64,000 bases of DNA from Alphaproteobacteria bacterium. Its GTDB lineage: Bacteria; Pseudomonadota; Alphaproteobacteria; GCA-2731375. The stretch's first letter is position 1, and every line of letters starts with the position of its first letter. Position numbers and translations under genes: made by a program. Shown in pieces: positions 33,583 through 42,297 of the stretch. The stretch is taken from the NCBI GenBank assembly GCA_021776235.1, contig JAJFGG010000050.1, forward strand, positions 1 through 64,000, given 5' to 3'. The notes under the pieces are model-generated. The model saw only the letters and a program-made list of their open reading frames with translations. It searched no databases and was not told the DNA's origin.

Positions 33583-36500
33583 ATGACTTATGCCGAACTG
33601 CAGGTGACCTCCAATTTCAGCTTTCTGCGCGGCGGCTCCCATCCGGATGAACTGGCCATTACCGCCGCCGCCTTGGGCCTGTCGGCCATTGCCATAACCG
33701 ACCGCAACAGCCTGGCCGGGGTGGTCCGGGCCCACAAGGCGGCGAAAGACGCCGGCATCCGCCTGCTGGTCGGGGCCCGGCTGGACCTGCAGCAGGCGGT
33801 CGCTCCAGGGCCCGGCCCGGACAGAGAAGGGGGCCTCAGCCTGCTCTGTTTTCCCACCGACCGGGCTGCCTATGGCCGGCTGTCGCAACTTTTGACCGTG
33901 GGCCGGCGCCGGGCCCCGAAAGGGCAATGCTGGCTTACCCTGGGGGATGTTTTCGCCCACGCCCAGGGGCAGATTTTCGTCGCCCTGGCGCCAAATGAAC
34001 CGGACGCCGCCTTTGCCGGGCAGCTTGGCGAACTGGGCCAACGCTGGCCGGGACGCTGTTACCTGGCCGGTCATTATCTCTATTCCGGCGATGACCGCCG
34101 CCGCCTGGTCCGCCTGGCCGGCCTGGCCGAGGCGGCGCAAACGCCCCTGCTGGCGACCAACGATGTGCATTATCACAGCCCCGGCCGGCGGCCCCTGCAG
34201 GATGTGCTGGTCTGCATCCGGGAACACTGCACCCTGGCCGGGGCCGGCTTTCATCTCGAGGCCAATGCCGAGCGGCACCTGAAGGGCGGGGCCGAGATGG
34301 GCCGGCTGTTCGCCGACCATCCCGAGGCCGTGGCCCGCACGGTGGAAGTGGCCGAACGCTGTCATTTCTCCCTGGACGAGTTGCGTTACGAATACCCCGC
34401 CGAACCGGTGCCCCGGGGCCGCAGCGCGCAACAGGAACTGGAACATTTGACCTGGCGCGGCGCGCACGAACGTTATGGCGATAGCATCGAGCCCGGCGTG
34501 CAGGAACTGCTGCGCCACGAACTGGCCCTGGTCGGCGAACTGGATTACGCGCCCTATTTCCTGACCGTGCACGATATCGTCCGCTTTGCCAGGGAGCGGG
34601 GCATTCTCTGCCAGGGCCGGGGCTCGGCCGCCAATTCCGCCGTTTGCTATTGCCTGGGCATCACGGCGGTGGATCCCTCGCGCCTGGATCTTTTGTTCGA
34701 ACGCTTTATTTCGGCCGAGCGTGACGAGCCGCCCGATATCGATGTGGATTTCGAGCACGAGCGGCGCGAAGAGGTGATCCAGTACGTCTATGAAAAATAC
34801 GGCCGCGACCGCGCCGGCATGACCGCCACGGTGATTACCTATCGGGCCAAAAGCGCGATCCGCGAGGTCGGCAAGGCCCTGGGCCTGTCCCTGGATGCGG
34901 TCGGCGCCCTGGCCGGCAATGTCTGGGGCTGGGGCGGCGATCAGGTCGAAGGCGACAAGGTGCGCGAAATCGGCCTCAACCCGGACGATCCCACCGTGGC
35001 CATGGCGATCCGCCTGGCGCGCGAACTGGCCGGCTTTCCCCGCCATCTGTCCCAGCACGTGGGCGGCTTCGTCATCACCCGCGGCCCGCTATCGGAGGTG
35101 GTGCCGATCACCAACGCGGCCATGGCCGGGCGCACGGTGATCGAATGGGACAAGAACGATCTGGACGCCCTGGGCATCTTGAAGATCGATCTGTTGTCCC
35201 TGGGCATGCTGACCTGCATTCGCAAGAGCTTTGACCTGATCGAAAAGCATTACGGCCGGAAACTGAGCCTGGCCAGCGTGCCGGCCGAGGACGAAGCGGT
35301 TTACGACATGCTCTGCCGGGCCGATTCCATTGGCGTCTTCCAGGTTGAAAGCCGGGCCCAGATGACCATGCTGCCGCGCCTGCGGCCGCGCAATTTCTCT
35401 GATCTGGTGATCGAGGTGGCGATCGTCCGGCCCGGGCCCATTCAGGGCGACATGGTGCACCCCTATCTGCGCCGCCGGGCCGGCAAGGAACGGGTGGATT
35501 TCCCCTCCCGGGATCTGGAGGCGGTCCTGGGCAAGACCCTGGGCATTCCCCTGTTTCAGGAGCAGGCCATGCGCATTGCCATCGTCGCCGCCGGCTTCAC
35601 CCCGTCCGAGGCCGACCGCCTGCGCCGCGCCATGGCCACCTTCCGCCATACGGGCACCATCCACACCTTCCGCCACAAGATGATCGAGGGCATGGCCGCG
35701 CGCGGCTACGACAGGGACTTCGCCGAACGTTGTTTCAAGCAGATCGAGGGCTTTGGCGAATACGGCTTTCCGGAAAGCCACGCGGCCTCGTTCGCCCTGC
35801 TGGTCTATGTCTCCGCCTGGCTGAAACGGCATTACCCGGCCGTCTTTGCCTGCGCCCTGTTGAACAGCCAGCCCATGGGCTTCTACGCCCCGGCCCAGAT
35901 CGTGCGCGACGCCCGCGAACATGGGGCCGAGGTGCGCCCCGTCGATATCAACCATTCGGACTGGGATTGCACGCTCGAGGCCGATAGCCCCGTCAGTCAC
36001 TTGGCCAGGCATCCGGCCCCGCACCCGGCCCGGCATCCGGCCCGGCATCCAGCTCTGCGCCTCGGCCTGCGGCAGATCAGGCATTTCCCGGCGGCGGCGG
36101 CGGAGATCCTGGTAGAGGCACGGGGCAGGGGCTATGCGGGGCCGGAGGATCTGTGGCGGCGCACCGGTCTGGGCGCGGGCGAATTGGAAAAACTGGCCAA
36201 TGGCGATGCCTGGCGTTCCACCGGGCTGGACCGCCGGGCCGCCCTGTGGGCCCTGAAACGCCTCAACCAGCCGGAACTGCCCCTGTTCGCCGCCGCGCAG
36301 ATCCGCCCGCCCAGCGCCCATGCGCCCACAGAGGCCGCCGTCGCCCTGCCCGACATGCCCATCGGCGAACAGGTGGTGCAGGATTACGGCAACCTGCGCC
36401 TGTCCCTGAAGGATCATCCCCTGCGCCTGTTGCGGCCGGCCCTGGCGGCGCGGCGGATCATCGAGAACGAGGCCCTGTTGAACCTGTCCCATGGCGCCCG

Positions 36501-36867
36501 GGTGACGGTGGCCGGCCTGGTTCTGGTGCGGCAACGGCCGGGCACCGCCAAGGGGGTGATCTTCATCACCATCGAGGATGAGGGCGCCGTCGCCAACATC
36601 ATCGTCCGCCCGCCGATCTTCGAGCGCTTCCGCCGGGTTGTCCTGTCCGCCCGCCTGCTGGCGGCGAAGGGCCGGGTCGAGCGCGAGGGCATGGTGATCC
36701 ACCTGCTGGCCGAGGAACTGAGCGATCTGTCGGGGGATCTGGACAGCCTGCGCGAAGACCCCGGCCTGGACCCGCACAACCCGGCCTTCGCCCGCCGCCG
36801 CCGCACGGGCCACCCCCGCAACGCCAACCCTGCCGCGCCCATCCCCCCGCCCCGGAGTTTTCGTTAG
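33583..36867 (+). CDS. dnaE2: DnaE2, error-prone DNA polymerase III alpha subunit
   Basis: 1094 residues. The PHP domain opens with LQVTSNFSFLRGGSHPDELA, the DnaE2 form (DnaE1 has YSLLDGA). The polymerase core has GRGSAANSAVCYCLGI, PPDIDVDFEHERREEVIQYV with catalytic Asp residues, and later the FPESHAASFALLVY block. The C terminus retains an OB-fold region. It is shorter than DnaE1 and is the catalytic part of the ImuA/B mutasome. Near residue 810 a tandem His-Pro-Ala-Arg repeat is inserted. Start chosen at MTYAEL, after the REP repeat. Confidence 0.95.
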   Translation: MTYAELQVTSNFSFLRGGSHPDELAITAAALGLSAIAITDRNSLAGVVRAHKAAKDAGIRLLVGARLDLQQAVAPGPGPDREGGLSLLCFPTDRAAYGRLSQLLTVGRRRAPKGQCWLTLGDVFAHAQGQIFVALAPNEPDAAFAGQLGELGQRWPGRCYLAGHYLYSGDDRRRLVRLAGLAEAAQTPLLATNDVHYHSPGRRPLQDVLVCIREHCTLAGAGFHLEANAERHLKGGAEMGRLFADHPEAVARTVEVAERCHFSLDELRYEYPAEPVPRGRSAQQELEHLTWRGAHERYGDSIEPGVQELLRHELALVGELDYAPYFLTVHDIVRFARERGILCQGRGSAANSAVCYCLGITAVDPSRLDLLFERFISAERDEPPDIDVDFEHERREEVIQYVYEKYGRDRAGMTATVITYRAKSAIREVGKALGLSLDAVGALAGNVWGWGGDQVEGDKVREIGLNPDDPTVAMAIRLARELAGFPRHLSQHVGGFVITRGPLSEVVPITNAAMAGRTVIEWDKNDLDALGILKIDLLSLGMLTCIRKSFDLIEKHYGRKLSLASVPAEDEAVYDMLCRADSIGVFQVESRAQMTMLPRLRPRNFSDLVIEVAIVRPGPIQGDMVHPYLRRRAGKERVDFPSRDLEAVLGKTLGIPLFQEQAMRIAIVAAGFTPSEADRLRRAMATFRHTGTIHTFRHKMIEGMAARGYDRDFAERCFKQIEGFGEYGFPESHAASFALLVYVSAWLKRHYPAVFACALLNSQPMGFYAPAQIVRDAREHGAEVRPVDINHSDWDCTLEADSPVSHLARHPAPHPARHPARHPALRLGLRQIRHFPAAAAEILVEARGRGYAGPEDLWRRTGLGAGELEKLANGDAWRSTGLDRRAALWALKRLNQPELPLFAAAQIRPPSAHAPTEAAVALPDMPIGEQVVQDYGNLRLSLKDHPLRLLRPALAARRIIENEALLNLSHGARVTVAGLVLVRQRPGTAKGVIFITIEDEGAVANIIVRPPIFERFRRVVLSARLLAAKGRVEREGMVIHLLAEELSDLSGDLDSLREDPGLDPHNPAFARRRRTGHPRNANPAAPIPPPRSFR

Positions 36868-37100
36868 GCGAATTTCAGGATGGTCCGGGCCAGGCGAAAC
36901 CCGGCAAGGTGATACACCGCCTGAAAAATCTAGCCCGGCGGTCCGGGTACGGTGGCGTCATACAGCTCCCATGCCCACGGCCGGCGCAAGAGCCGCACCG
37001 CAAAATATAGATAGGCCTGCCATCGGATTTTGAGGAATGATGCTGTTGCTATTTGCCGGAATTGGCTTCAAGCAGGATACACCTAACTAAAGGAGCGGAT
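36868..37100. other. Spacer with a partial copy of a recurrent motif
   Basis: About 230 bases before the racemase-like gene. It contains CCATCGGATTTTGA (37020-37033), also found at 10756. A minus-strand reading gives WQAYLYFAVRLLRRPWAW, perhaps a gene relic, but no family is evident. Confidence 0.4.
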
Positions 37101-37847
37101 ATGTCACAGGATGCCTTGGGCTGGCGCTGCAAGTTCGCGGTCGTCGCCCCCTCCACCAACACCATCGTGCAGCCGGACATGGAAGCCTGGCGGCCCGCGG
37201 GCGTGACCAACCATTTTGGCCGCATCTATGTGCCCAACATGGCGGTTCACAATGATGAGGATTTCCTGGCTCTGGTTGATGCCATTGGTGGCGAATTGTA
37301 TGCCACCGTCGACCGCTGCAAGACCTTTGCTCCCGATTATTTGATCATGGGCATGTCCGCCCTGATGTTCTGGGACGGCAGGGACGCTTCGGAAAAACGC
37401 ATGGCCGATCTTTCCCAGCATGCGGGCGTGCCCGTATCGGCGGGATCCTTTGCCTGCGAGGCGGCGCTCAATCTATCGGGCGCCAAACGGATCGCCGTGA
37501 TCTCACCCTACATGCCCATTTCCGATGTGAACGTAACCCGGTTTTTCGAAGATTGCGGCTTCACCGTCGCCAGGTTCGTGGGCCTGCGATGTAACAGCCC
37601 CATCGCCATCGCGGAAGTTCAACCCGACACCTTGCGGCAGCATCTGCTGGCGATGGACGGCGATGACATCGACGCCATCGTTCAGGTCGGCACCAATCTT
37701 TCAATGGTCGCCCTGGCCCAGGAAATGGAAGCGCGATTGGGCAAACCGGTCATCGCGATCAATGCCGCAACCTACTGGCACGCCCTGCGCGCCAACGGCA
37801 TTGCGGATCAGTTCACCGGGCACGGCCCGTTGTTTGAGAGCCACTAA
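37101..37847 (+). CDS. Asp/Glu racemase-fold protein, maleate isomerase/arylmalonate decarboxylase-like
   Basis: 248 residues. VVAPSTNTIVQPDMEAW near the N terminus, LIMGMSALMFWDG, and VQVGTNLSMVALAQEME are typical for the maleate cis-trans isomerase branch. In characterised isomerases two Cys residues do the chemistry. Here the corresponding spots read GMSA (near residue 86) and GTNL (Gly at residue 197), so neither expected Cys is present. AAAGGAGCGG precedes the ATG. Either a different chemistry or a non-catalytic role is implied. Confidence 0.8.
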   Translation: MSQDALGWRCKFAVVAPSTNTIVQPDMEAWRPAGVTNHFGRIYVPNMAVHNDEDFLALVDAIGGELYATVDRCKTFAPDYLIMGMSALMFWDGRDASEKRMADLSQHAGVPVSAGSFACEAALNLSGAKRIAVISPYMPISDVNVTRFFEDCGFTVARFVGLRCNSPIAIAEVQPDTLRQHLLAMDGDDIDAIVQVGTNLSMVALAQEMEARLGKPVIAINAATYWHALRANGIADQFTGHGPLFESH

Positions 37848-37878
37848 TAGGGCGGCTTCTGGATCGCACCGTGCCTGA

Positions 37879-38403
37879 TTATTTGACTGTCATGCAGGCG
37901 CATTCCGCCAGTTGATTGACCTTTTGGGAGACGCTGCCCATAAGCAGCGCTTTAAGAGGCCCATAGCCACGCGTGCCGATAACGATCAGATCGGCCTTTG
38001 TACTTTCCACCATTTTCAGAATTCGGTTGGCGGCGTCGCCTTCGGCAAATCTGGTAATGACATCCTTGGCGCCCTTGTCATTGGCGATGCCGACCGCGTG
38101 ATCAATTATCCGGCTGGCAAGCGCCTCCATGACATCGTGGGAAACTCTGTTTTGCTCAGCCCGGCTGGCAAAGGCGATCAAACCGCCTTGAATGTTTTTG
38201 GTGTCGGGTTTCTGAACCGACGGTTCCCGGACAAGGTGTTCAATTTCAGTCATCCGGCGAAACGCGGACGGCGGTTCGCCATGCAACAGGACATGGCCGA
38301 TGACAAGCTTGGCCTCGTATTTCACGGCAAGATCGGCCGCGGCATGGACGGCTTTTGTGCCATGATCCGAGCCGTCGGTTGCAACAAGTATAGTCTCGAA
38401 CAT
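37879..38403 (-). CDS. Universal stress protein (UspA) family
   Basis: 174 residues. It opens with FETILVATDGSDHGTKAVHAA and ends with LIVIGTRGYGPLKALLMGSV, the ATP-binding G-x2-G-x(9)-G(S/T) pattern of UspA. A single domain, so it would form dimers. The start is the second Met of the frame. Convergent with the racemase-fold gene, 31 bases between stops. Confidence 0.9.
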   Translation of the reverse strand: MFETILVATDGSDHGTKAVHAAADLAVKYEAKLVIGHVLLHGEPPSAFRRMTEIEHLVREPSVQKPDTKNIQGGLIAFASRAEQNRVSHDVMEALASRIIDHAVGIANDKGAKDVITRFAEGDAANRILKMVESTKADLIVIGTRGYGPLKALLMGSVSQKVNQLAECACMTVK

Positions 38404-38624
38404 TTTGTCCCCCACCCTGGTCCATGGCGCCGCGCCGGAACCGAAGTATCTCTGAAACCGTCACCTGTGTCTGCAATCAAGTACGGAATGCAGGCAGAAA
38501 TACATCACCTGTCGAAGATGCGTGGTCTTACGGCGGCGTAACGGCACCCGAAGCTATGAATTTACTATTCAAGATCCGACGCCAAGCCTTTTGGGTGGCC
38601 CGTGCTTGGAACTCCGGGTCCCGG
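38404..38624. other. Spacer carrying a copy of a dispersed motif
   Basis: Between the USP and arsR genes. Bases 38559-38581 (AATTTACTATTCAAGATCCG and three more bases) match, in reverse complement, the motif at 10756-10780 with three differences. No gene supported. Confidence 0.4.
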
Positions 38625-38936
38625 TCACTGGCAGCACGCGGCAATGTCCGGATGGCCATCGCAGCAATCATGGAGGAGATAGGCAATCACCGCGCCAAGC
38701 TGGGGGAACTCGGCGCGGTATCTTATATGCCTGGATATCCGCTCCGAGCTGACCAGCCCGGCATGCTCCAATGCCGCGAGATGGAATGAGAGCCGCGACG
38801 AGGCCGCGCCGAGTGCTTCGCCGACATCGCCGGCAAACGCGCCGTCCGATCCACACTGGACCAGATACCGCACAATTCTAAGACGCGTTTCCTGTGACAG
38901 CGCGCTCAGCGCATCAAGGGCTTGACTTTCGTTCAT
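38625..38936 (-). CDS. ArsR/SmtB-family regulator
   Basis: 103 residues. ALSQETRLRIVRYLVQCG, then AASSRLSFHLAALEHAGLVS (recognition helix) and RISRHIRYRAEF form the winged HTH. Metal-sensing members carry Cys in the recognition helix; here Cys residues are instead at the C terminus (HDCCDGHPDIAACCQ), a different possible thiol/metal site. It is divergent from a DUF6428 gene with 45 bases between, a pairing typical of arsenic resistance loci. Confidence 0.93.
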   Translation of the reverse strand: MNESQALDALSALSQETRLRIVRYLVQCGSDGAFAGDVGEALGAASSRLSFHLAALEHAGLVSSERISRHIRYRAEFPQLGAVIAYLLHDCCDGHPDIAACCQ

Positions 38937-38938
38937 AA

Positions 38939-38962
38939 TTCAATACCTATTGAAATATTGAA
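38939..38962. promoter_or_regulatory. Probable ArsR operator in the divergent spacer
   Basis: Inverted repeat TTCAATA-N10-TATTGAA lies directly between the arsR and DUF6428 starts, and contains AT-rich promoter-like sequence. Position and symmetry fit an ArsR-type operator controlling both genes. Confidence 0.65.
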
Positions 38963-38981
38963 ATAACCTAAGGTATACACC

Positions 38982-39533
38982 ATGAACATTCCCCTCGCAA
39001 CGAATGCCCCTCTGGCAACCCTGGAAACTATGCTTGCCGTCCTGGCGGAGCGTCCGGAAAACGAGCTTGTCTTCGTCTATGACGGAAGGGAAATCTCTGC
39101 TGATTATCATGTTACGGAATTGAAGGCCGTTACCATCGACGCGATCGACTGCGGGCGCAACCGTGACAGAACAATGGAGACGGTGGTCCAGTTGCTGGAC
39201 GGCCCTGCGCAAGCTGCGGGATCCTACCTGGACACAGGCAAATTCGCCGGCATCGCCGAAACGTCCATGGCGGCGATCCCTGCCTTGAAAACCGGCAAAC
39301 TCTACTTTGAGTTTGCACCGGAGAATGCCGCTCTGAACAAACTGGAAGCCGGTTCCGTCGCTTACGCCGATGGCCGTACCATCATTACACTGGTCGCCAT
39401 CAGCGCCGCCTGCAAGCCGGCGCAGCACTGGCTGAATGATAATGCTGTACCATCTTGCGGGATAGTTGAAACAACGAAATCCGCAACATGCTGCGGGACG
39501 GGCAAGGCACAATCGGCTTGTTGCGCTGCGTGA
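38982..39533 (+). CDS. DUF6428 family protein
   Basis: 183 residues. LATLETMLAVLAERPENELVF, ISADYHVTELKAVTIDAIDCG and METVVQLLDGP are the blocks found in DUF6428 proteins next to arsR in proteobacteria. The tail is Cys-rich (CGIVETTKSATCCGTGKAQS, then CCAA), suggesting thiol or metalloid binding. The TATACACC-ATG start region is just behind the ArsR operator. No arsC or efflux gene is adjacent, so the local function is unknown. Confidence 0.82.
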   Translation: MNIPLATNAPLATLETMLAVLAERPENELVFVYDGREISADYHVTELKAVTIDAIDCGRNRDRTMETVVQLLDGPAQAAGSYLDTGKFAGIAETSMAAIPALKTGKLYFEFAPENAALNKLEAGSVAYADGRTIITLVAISAACKPAQHWLNDNAVPSCGIVETTKSATCCGTGKAQSACCAA

Positions 39534-39622
39534 GAAAGTACGACAACGGGAACGAAGAAGGGGAACATTATACTATAGTCCTTGGGCCTTGGGCTTGGGA
39601 ACTTTTGACCTAGGTTTATGGG

Positions 39623-39783
39623 ATGGCACGACAGGCGCGAATTGTTCTCCCGGTCTTGTCCCATCACCTTACCCAGCGGGGCAACCGGCGACAGGGTTTG
39701 TTGCCGCCTGGCAGGAAATGTTTGGCCGGCGCCTCACGGCCCTGCCGATGGGGCGGCCGAGGAAGGCCGCAGAAACCGATTAA
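39623..39783 (+). pseudogene. Internally deleted REP-associated tyrosine (RAYT) transposase
   Basis: The start reads MARQARIVLPVLSHHLTQRG then NRRQG, the RAYT/IS200-like N terminus. The end, in another frame, reads FVAAWQEMFGRRLTALPMG and GRPRK, the usual C terminus. The catalytic His-x-His and Tyr helix between them are missing. Just downstream CCCACTTTTAG units follow, commonly seen next to such genes. It cannot transpose by itself. Confidence 0.82.
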
Positions 39784-39792
39784 CAATAAACT

Positions 39793-39830
39793 GTCCCCAC
39801 TTTTAGGTCCCCACTTTTAGCCACTTTTAG
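39793..39830. repeat. Short tandem repeat after the RAYT relic
   Basis: GTCCCCACTTTTAG occurs twice head-to-tail (39793-39806, 39807-39820), followed by a partial CCACTTTTAG (39821-39830). This is a typical tail of RAYT units. Confidence 0.75.
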
Positions 39831-40213
39831 GGTTAGGTCTTGGCCTTCCGACCAGGCCTTCGGCGATGCATGTGCCAACCACACGCTCAGCCACCAACCC
39901 TAGCAGCCAGACTAAACCACACCGATTTCCTCATCTGCGGCTTGTCCGACACCTGCCGCCCGAGCCAATGGCAGCCGCATCGCCACGGCAAGGGTCCGGC
40001 AACCACCTTGACGATGGCGGACATTGCAACGTCACGTCCGGGGGTGCTTGTCAGTACCACAATTAAGGCCGAATGCAGGCGGGTCATTGCGGCGTGCCAA
40101 ATTAGCCACCCGCTGTTCGTCGCCCGCCGTGCCGGCCAGGAACTTGCCTTAACACTTTCCTAACAAGAGTCCAGGTAATCTGGCTTGCCTACAGATGAAA
40201 CAACGAGGGCATC
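39831..40213. other. Gene-free stretch before the YHS gene
   Basis: About 380 bases. Overlapping short ORFs exist on both strands but none shows a family pattern. It must hold the YHS promoter. Confidence 0.5.
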
Positions 40214-40717
40214 ATGGCACAACGCAGAGCTTCCAAGATCTTGACCTGGTTTCGAGACGTGCCCCTCCTGTGCGCTTGCCTTTTTGCCGCGCTTTTGCTC
40301 GTTCTGGGGGCTGTCGATATGGTAAATGCCACGGAAGCGCCAAAACATATCAATGTCGATGCGAAGGGATACTCAATCGATCATTACGACCCGGTTGCCT
40401 ACTTCACGGAAGGTCAACCCCGTCGCGGCAATTCGGAACACAGGGCGGAATACAAAGGCGCGAAATATGCCTTTGCCTCGCAAGAGAACCGCGACCGGTT
40501 CCTTGGCGATCCGGACAAGTACGTTCCGCAATACGGCGGTTATTGTGCCTATGGCGTGGTACATGGCGGCAAATCGGATGTCGATCCGGAAGTCTGGGAT
40601 ATCGTGGATGGCAAGCTTTATCTGATGATCAGCGGGGGCACGATGTCCGTATGGCAGAAGAGAAAACAAATCTATATCAAAATGGCCGATAAAGCTTGGA
40701 AATCCATCACAAATTGA
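40214..40717 (+). CDS. YHS domain-containing exported/membrane protein
   Basis: 167 residues. An N-terminal hydrophobic segment (VPLLCACLFAALLLVLGAV) is a signal or anchor. The YHS domain includes GYSIDHYDPVAYF, AEYKGAKYAFASQENRDRF and PQYGGYCAYGV, with Cys and His that bind metals in related proteins. Exported YHS proteins are often induced by metal or redox stress. It is 27 bases upstream of a histidine kinase on the same strand, suggesting a sensing pair. Confidence 0.88.
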   Translation: MAQRRASKILTWFRDVPLLCACLFAALLLVLGAVDMVNATEAPKHINVDAKGYSIDHYDPVAYFTEGQPRRGNSEHRAEYKGAKYAFASQENRDRFLGDPDKYVPQYGGYCAYGVVHGGKSDVDPEVWDIVDGKLYLMISGGTMSVWQKRKQIYIKMADKAWKSITN

Positions 40718-40744
40718 TGGGCTTAAGAAGAAAAATGACTCGAA

Positions 40745-42265
40745 TTGTCATCAATTTTTCATAAATTTCGGAATCGTATATTTGCAAGGGTGTTGTTTTT
40801 TTTATGCACCTCTGTATTCACAATACTGTTTTCTTCATTTTATCTATTTGACAAGATTGAATACGAAGAGAAACGCAACGATTTAATCGACCGCCAAAAG
40901 CGTATCACACAAAGCCAGGCGATCATTGTACCTCAATACATCATCGACGATAACGAGGAGGCGATCACGCTGTCCCTGACCGGTATCTTGTCCAACCCCA
41001 TCATTGTGGGTGTCGCGATCTATGGACAGGACGGAAATGCCCTCTACAAATTCGGGAAGTTTCAGTCCTCGAAGTACCAGCTATTCAGGTCAAGCCACGA
41101 CATCACGATCTTTGACGGCGCCGCCGTTCGGCCGCTTGGCGAATTGCAGACGGTCGCGACAGAACGGCACATTGTGGAAGGTTTGCAGCAACGACGACGT
41201 TTCTATGCCCTGATCTTTGCCGTGCTGTTTATCGTCATTGTCTTGGCCGTTTATGCCTCTATCCATTCAATTGTCGCCATACCCCTGAACCGATTGGTCG
41301 CGGCGATCAAGGGTGCCAGCGATGACGTGCCGGTCTCTGTCGGCTGGTCCAGTGAGAACGAAATCGGCTTGCTCATTAAGGAATTCGAGAGCCTGCAGAA
41401 CCGCCAGTTCCGGTCGCAGTTGCAGCTTCAGGAAGAGCTTGGCCGGCGCGAGAAAATGCTGGCCGACCTGGTCGTGATGAAGAACGCCGCCGAGCAGGCA
41501 AGCCGGGCAAAATCAGAATTTCTTGCTACCATGAGCCATGAACTCCGCACCCCTCTGAACGCGATCATCGGCTTTTCCGAGGTTATCAAGGACGAGACAT
41601 TCGGGTCGGTCGGCAGCGCCCAATATCGCGACTATGCCAACGATATCAATACATCGGGGCAACACCTGCTTGGCCTGATCAACGACATTCTGGACTTGGC
41701 CAAGATCGAGTCCGGTTCAGCCGAACTGAATGACGAAGAGGTCGACATCGAAGCGATGTTTCACGCCGCTCTTAACTTGGTGGCGCGCGATGCCGAGCGC
41801 GGCGCAATCAAGCTTGAGCTTGACCTTCCCGACGATCTTCCGACACTACGCGCTGACGCACGCAAACTGAAGCAGGTGCTGCTCAACCTACTCTCTAACG
41901 CAGTCAAATTCACCGCTCCAGGCGGCGCCGTGACGCTTACCGCCTGGTGCCGGGCAGACAAGGGTCATACCATCCAGGTCAGGGATACGGGCATCGGTAT
42001 CGCGCCCAACGATATCCCGAAGGCGTTGTCACAGTTCGGCCAGGTCGACGCGGCTTTAAACCGCCGATATGAGGGCACCGGCCTGGGGCTGCCACTGACC
42101 AAGGCGCTGATCGAGTTGCACGACGGCGTCCTGGAGCTACGAAGCGCAGTCGGTGTCGGCACCACGGTCACGGTGAGTTTTCCGGCCGAGCGTACCGCAA
42201 CTTCGTTGCAAAATTCAGAGCTGGCAGATTTGCCCCGTGAAAACATAGGGTCACAGAAAGCATAG
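40745..42265 (+). CDS. Membrane sensor histidine kinase
   Basis: 506 residues. Membrane helices at about 14-34 and 157-180 bracket a ~120-residue periplasmic sensor; a HAMP-like linker and coiled coil follow (LQLQEELGRREKMLAD). HisKA has MSHELRTPLNAIIGFSEVI with the phospho-His; the ATPase has LLNLLSNAVKFT (N), DTGIGIAPNDIP (G1) and GTGLGLPLTKAL (G2). It starts at TTG and no response regulator gene is adjacent, so its partner is elsewhere. The tail ENIGSQKA overlaps short repeats and could be eroded. Confidence 0.93.
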   Translation: MSSIFHKFRNRIFARVLFFLCTSVFTILFSSFYLFDKIEYEEKRNDLIDRQKRITQSQAIIVPQYIIDDNEEAITLSLTGILSNPIIVGVAIYGQDGNALYKFGKFQSSKYQLFRSSHDITIFDGAAVRPLGELQTVATERHIVEGLQQRRRFYALIFAVLFIVIVLAVYASIHSIVAIPLNRLVAAIKGASDDVPVSVGWSSENEIGLLIKEFESLQNRQFRSQLQLQEELGRREKMLADLVVMKNAAEQASRAKSEFLATMSHELRTPLNAIIGFSEVIKDETFGSVGSAQYRDYANDINTSGQHLLGLINDILDLAKIESGSAELNDEEVDIEAMFHAALNLVARDAERGAIKLELDLPDDLPTLRADARKLKQVLLNLLSNAVKFTAPGGAVTLTAWCRADKGHTIQVRDTGIGIAPNDIPKALSQFGQVDAALNRRYEGTGLGLPLTKALIELHDGVLELRSAVGVGTTVTVSFPAERTATSLQNSELADLPRENIGSQKA

Positions 42266-42297
42266 GGTCAGATCCCGGTGCGCCAGCTTGGCCCGGC

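Noticed and set aside
33526-36813. Two long minus-strand ORFs (510 and 574 codons) opposite dnaE2
   Set aside because: They are antisense shadows of a GC-rich gene: rich in Gln, Gly, His and Arg, no ribosome sites, no family pattern.
42245-42271. Two copies of CATAGGGTCA at the end of the histidine kinase gene as an IS end
   Set aside because: Short, no transposase or target duplication nearby; only a hint of a mobile tail.
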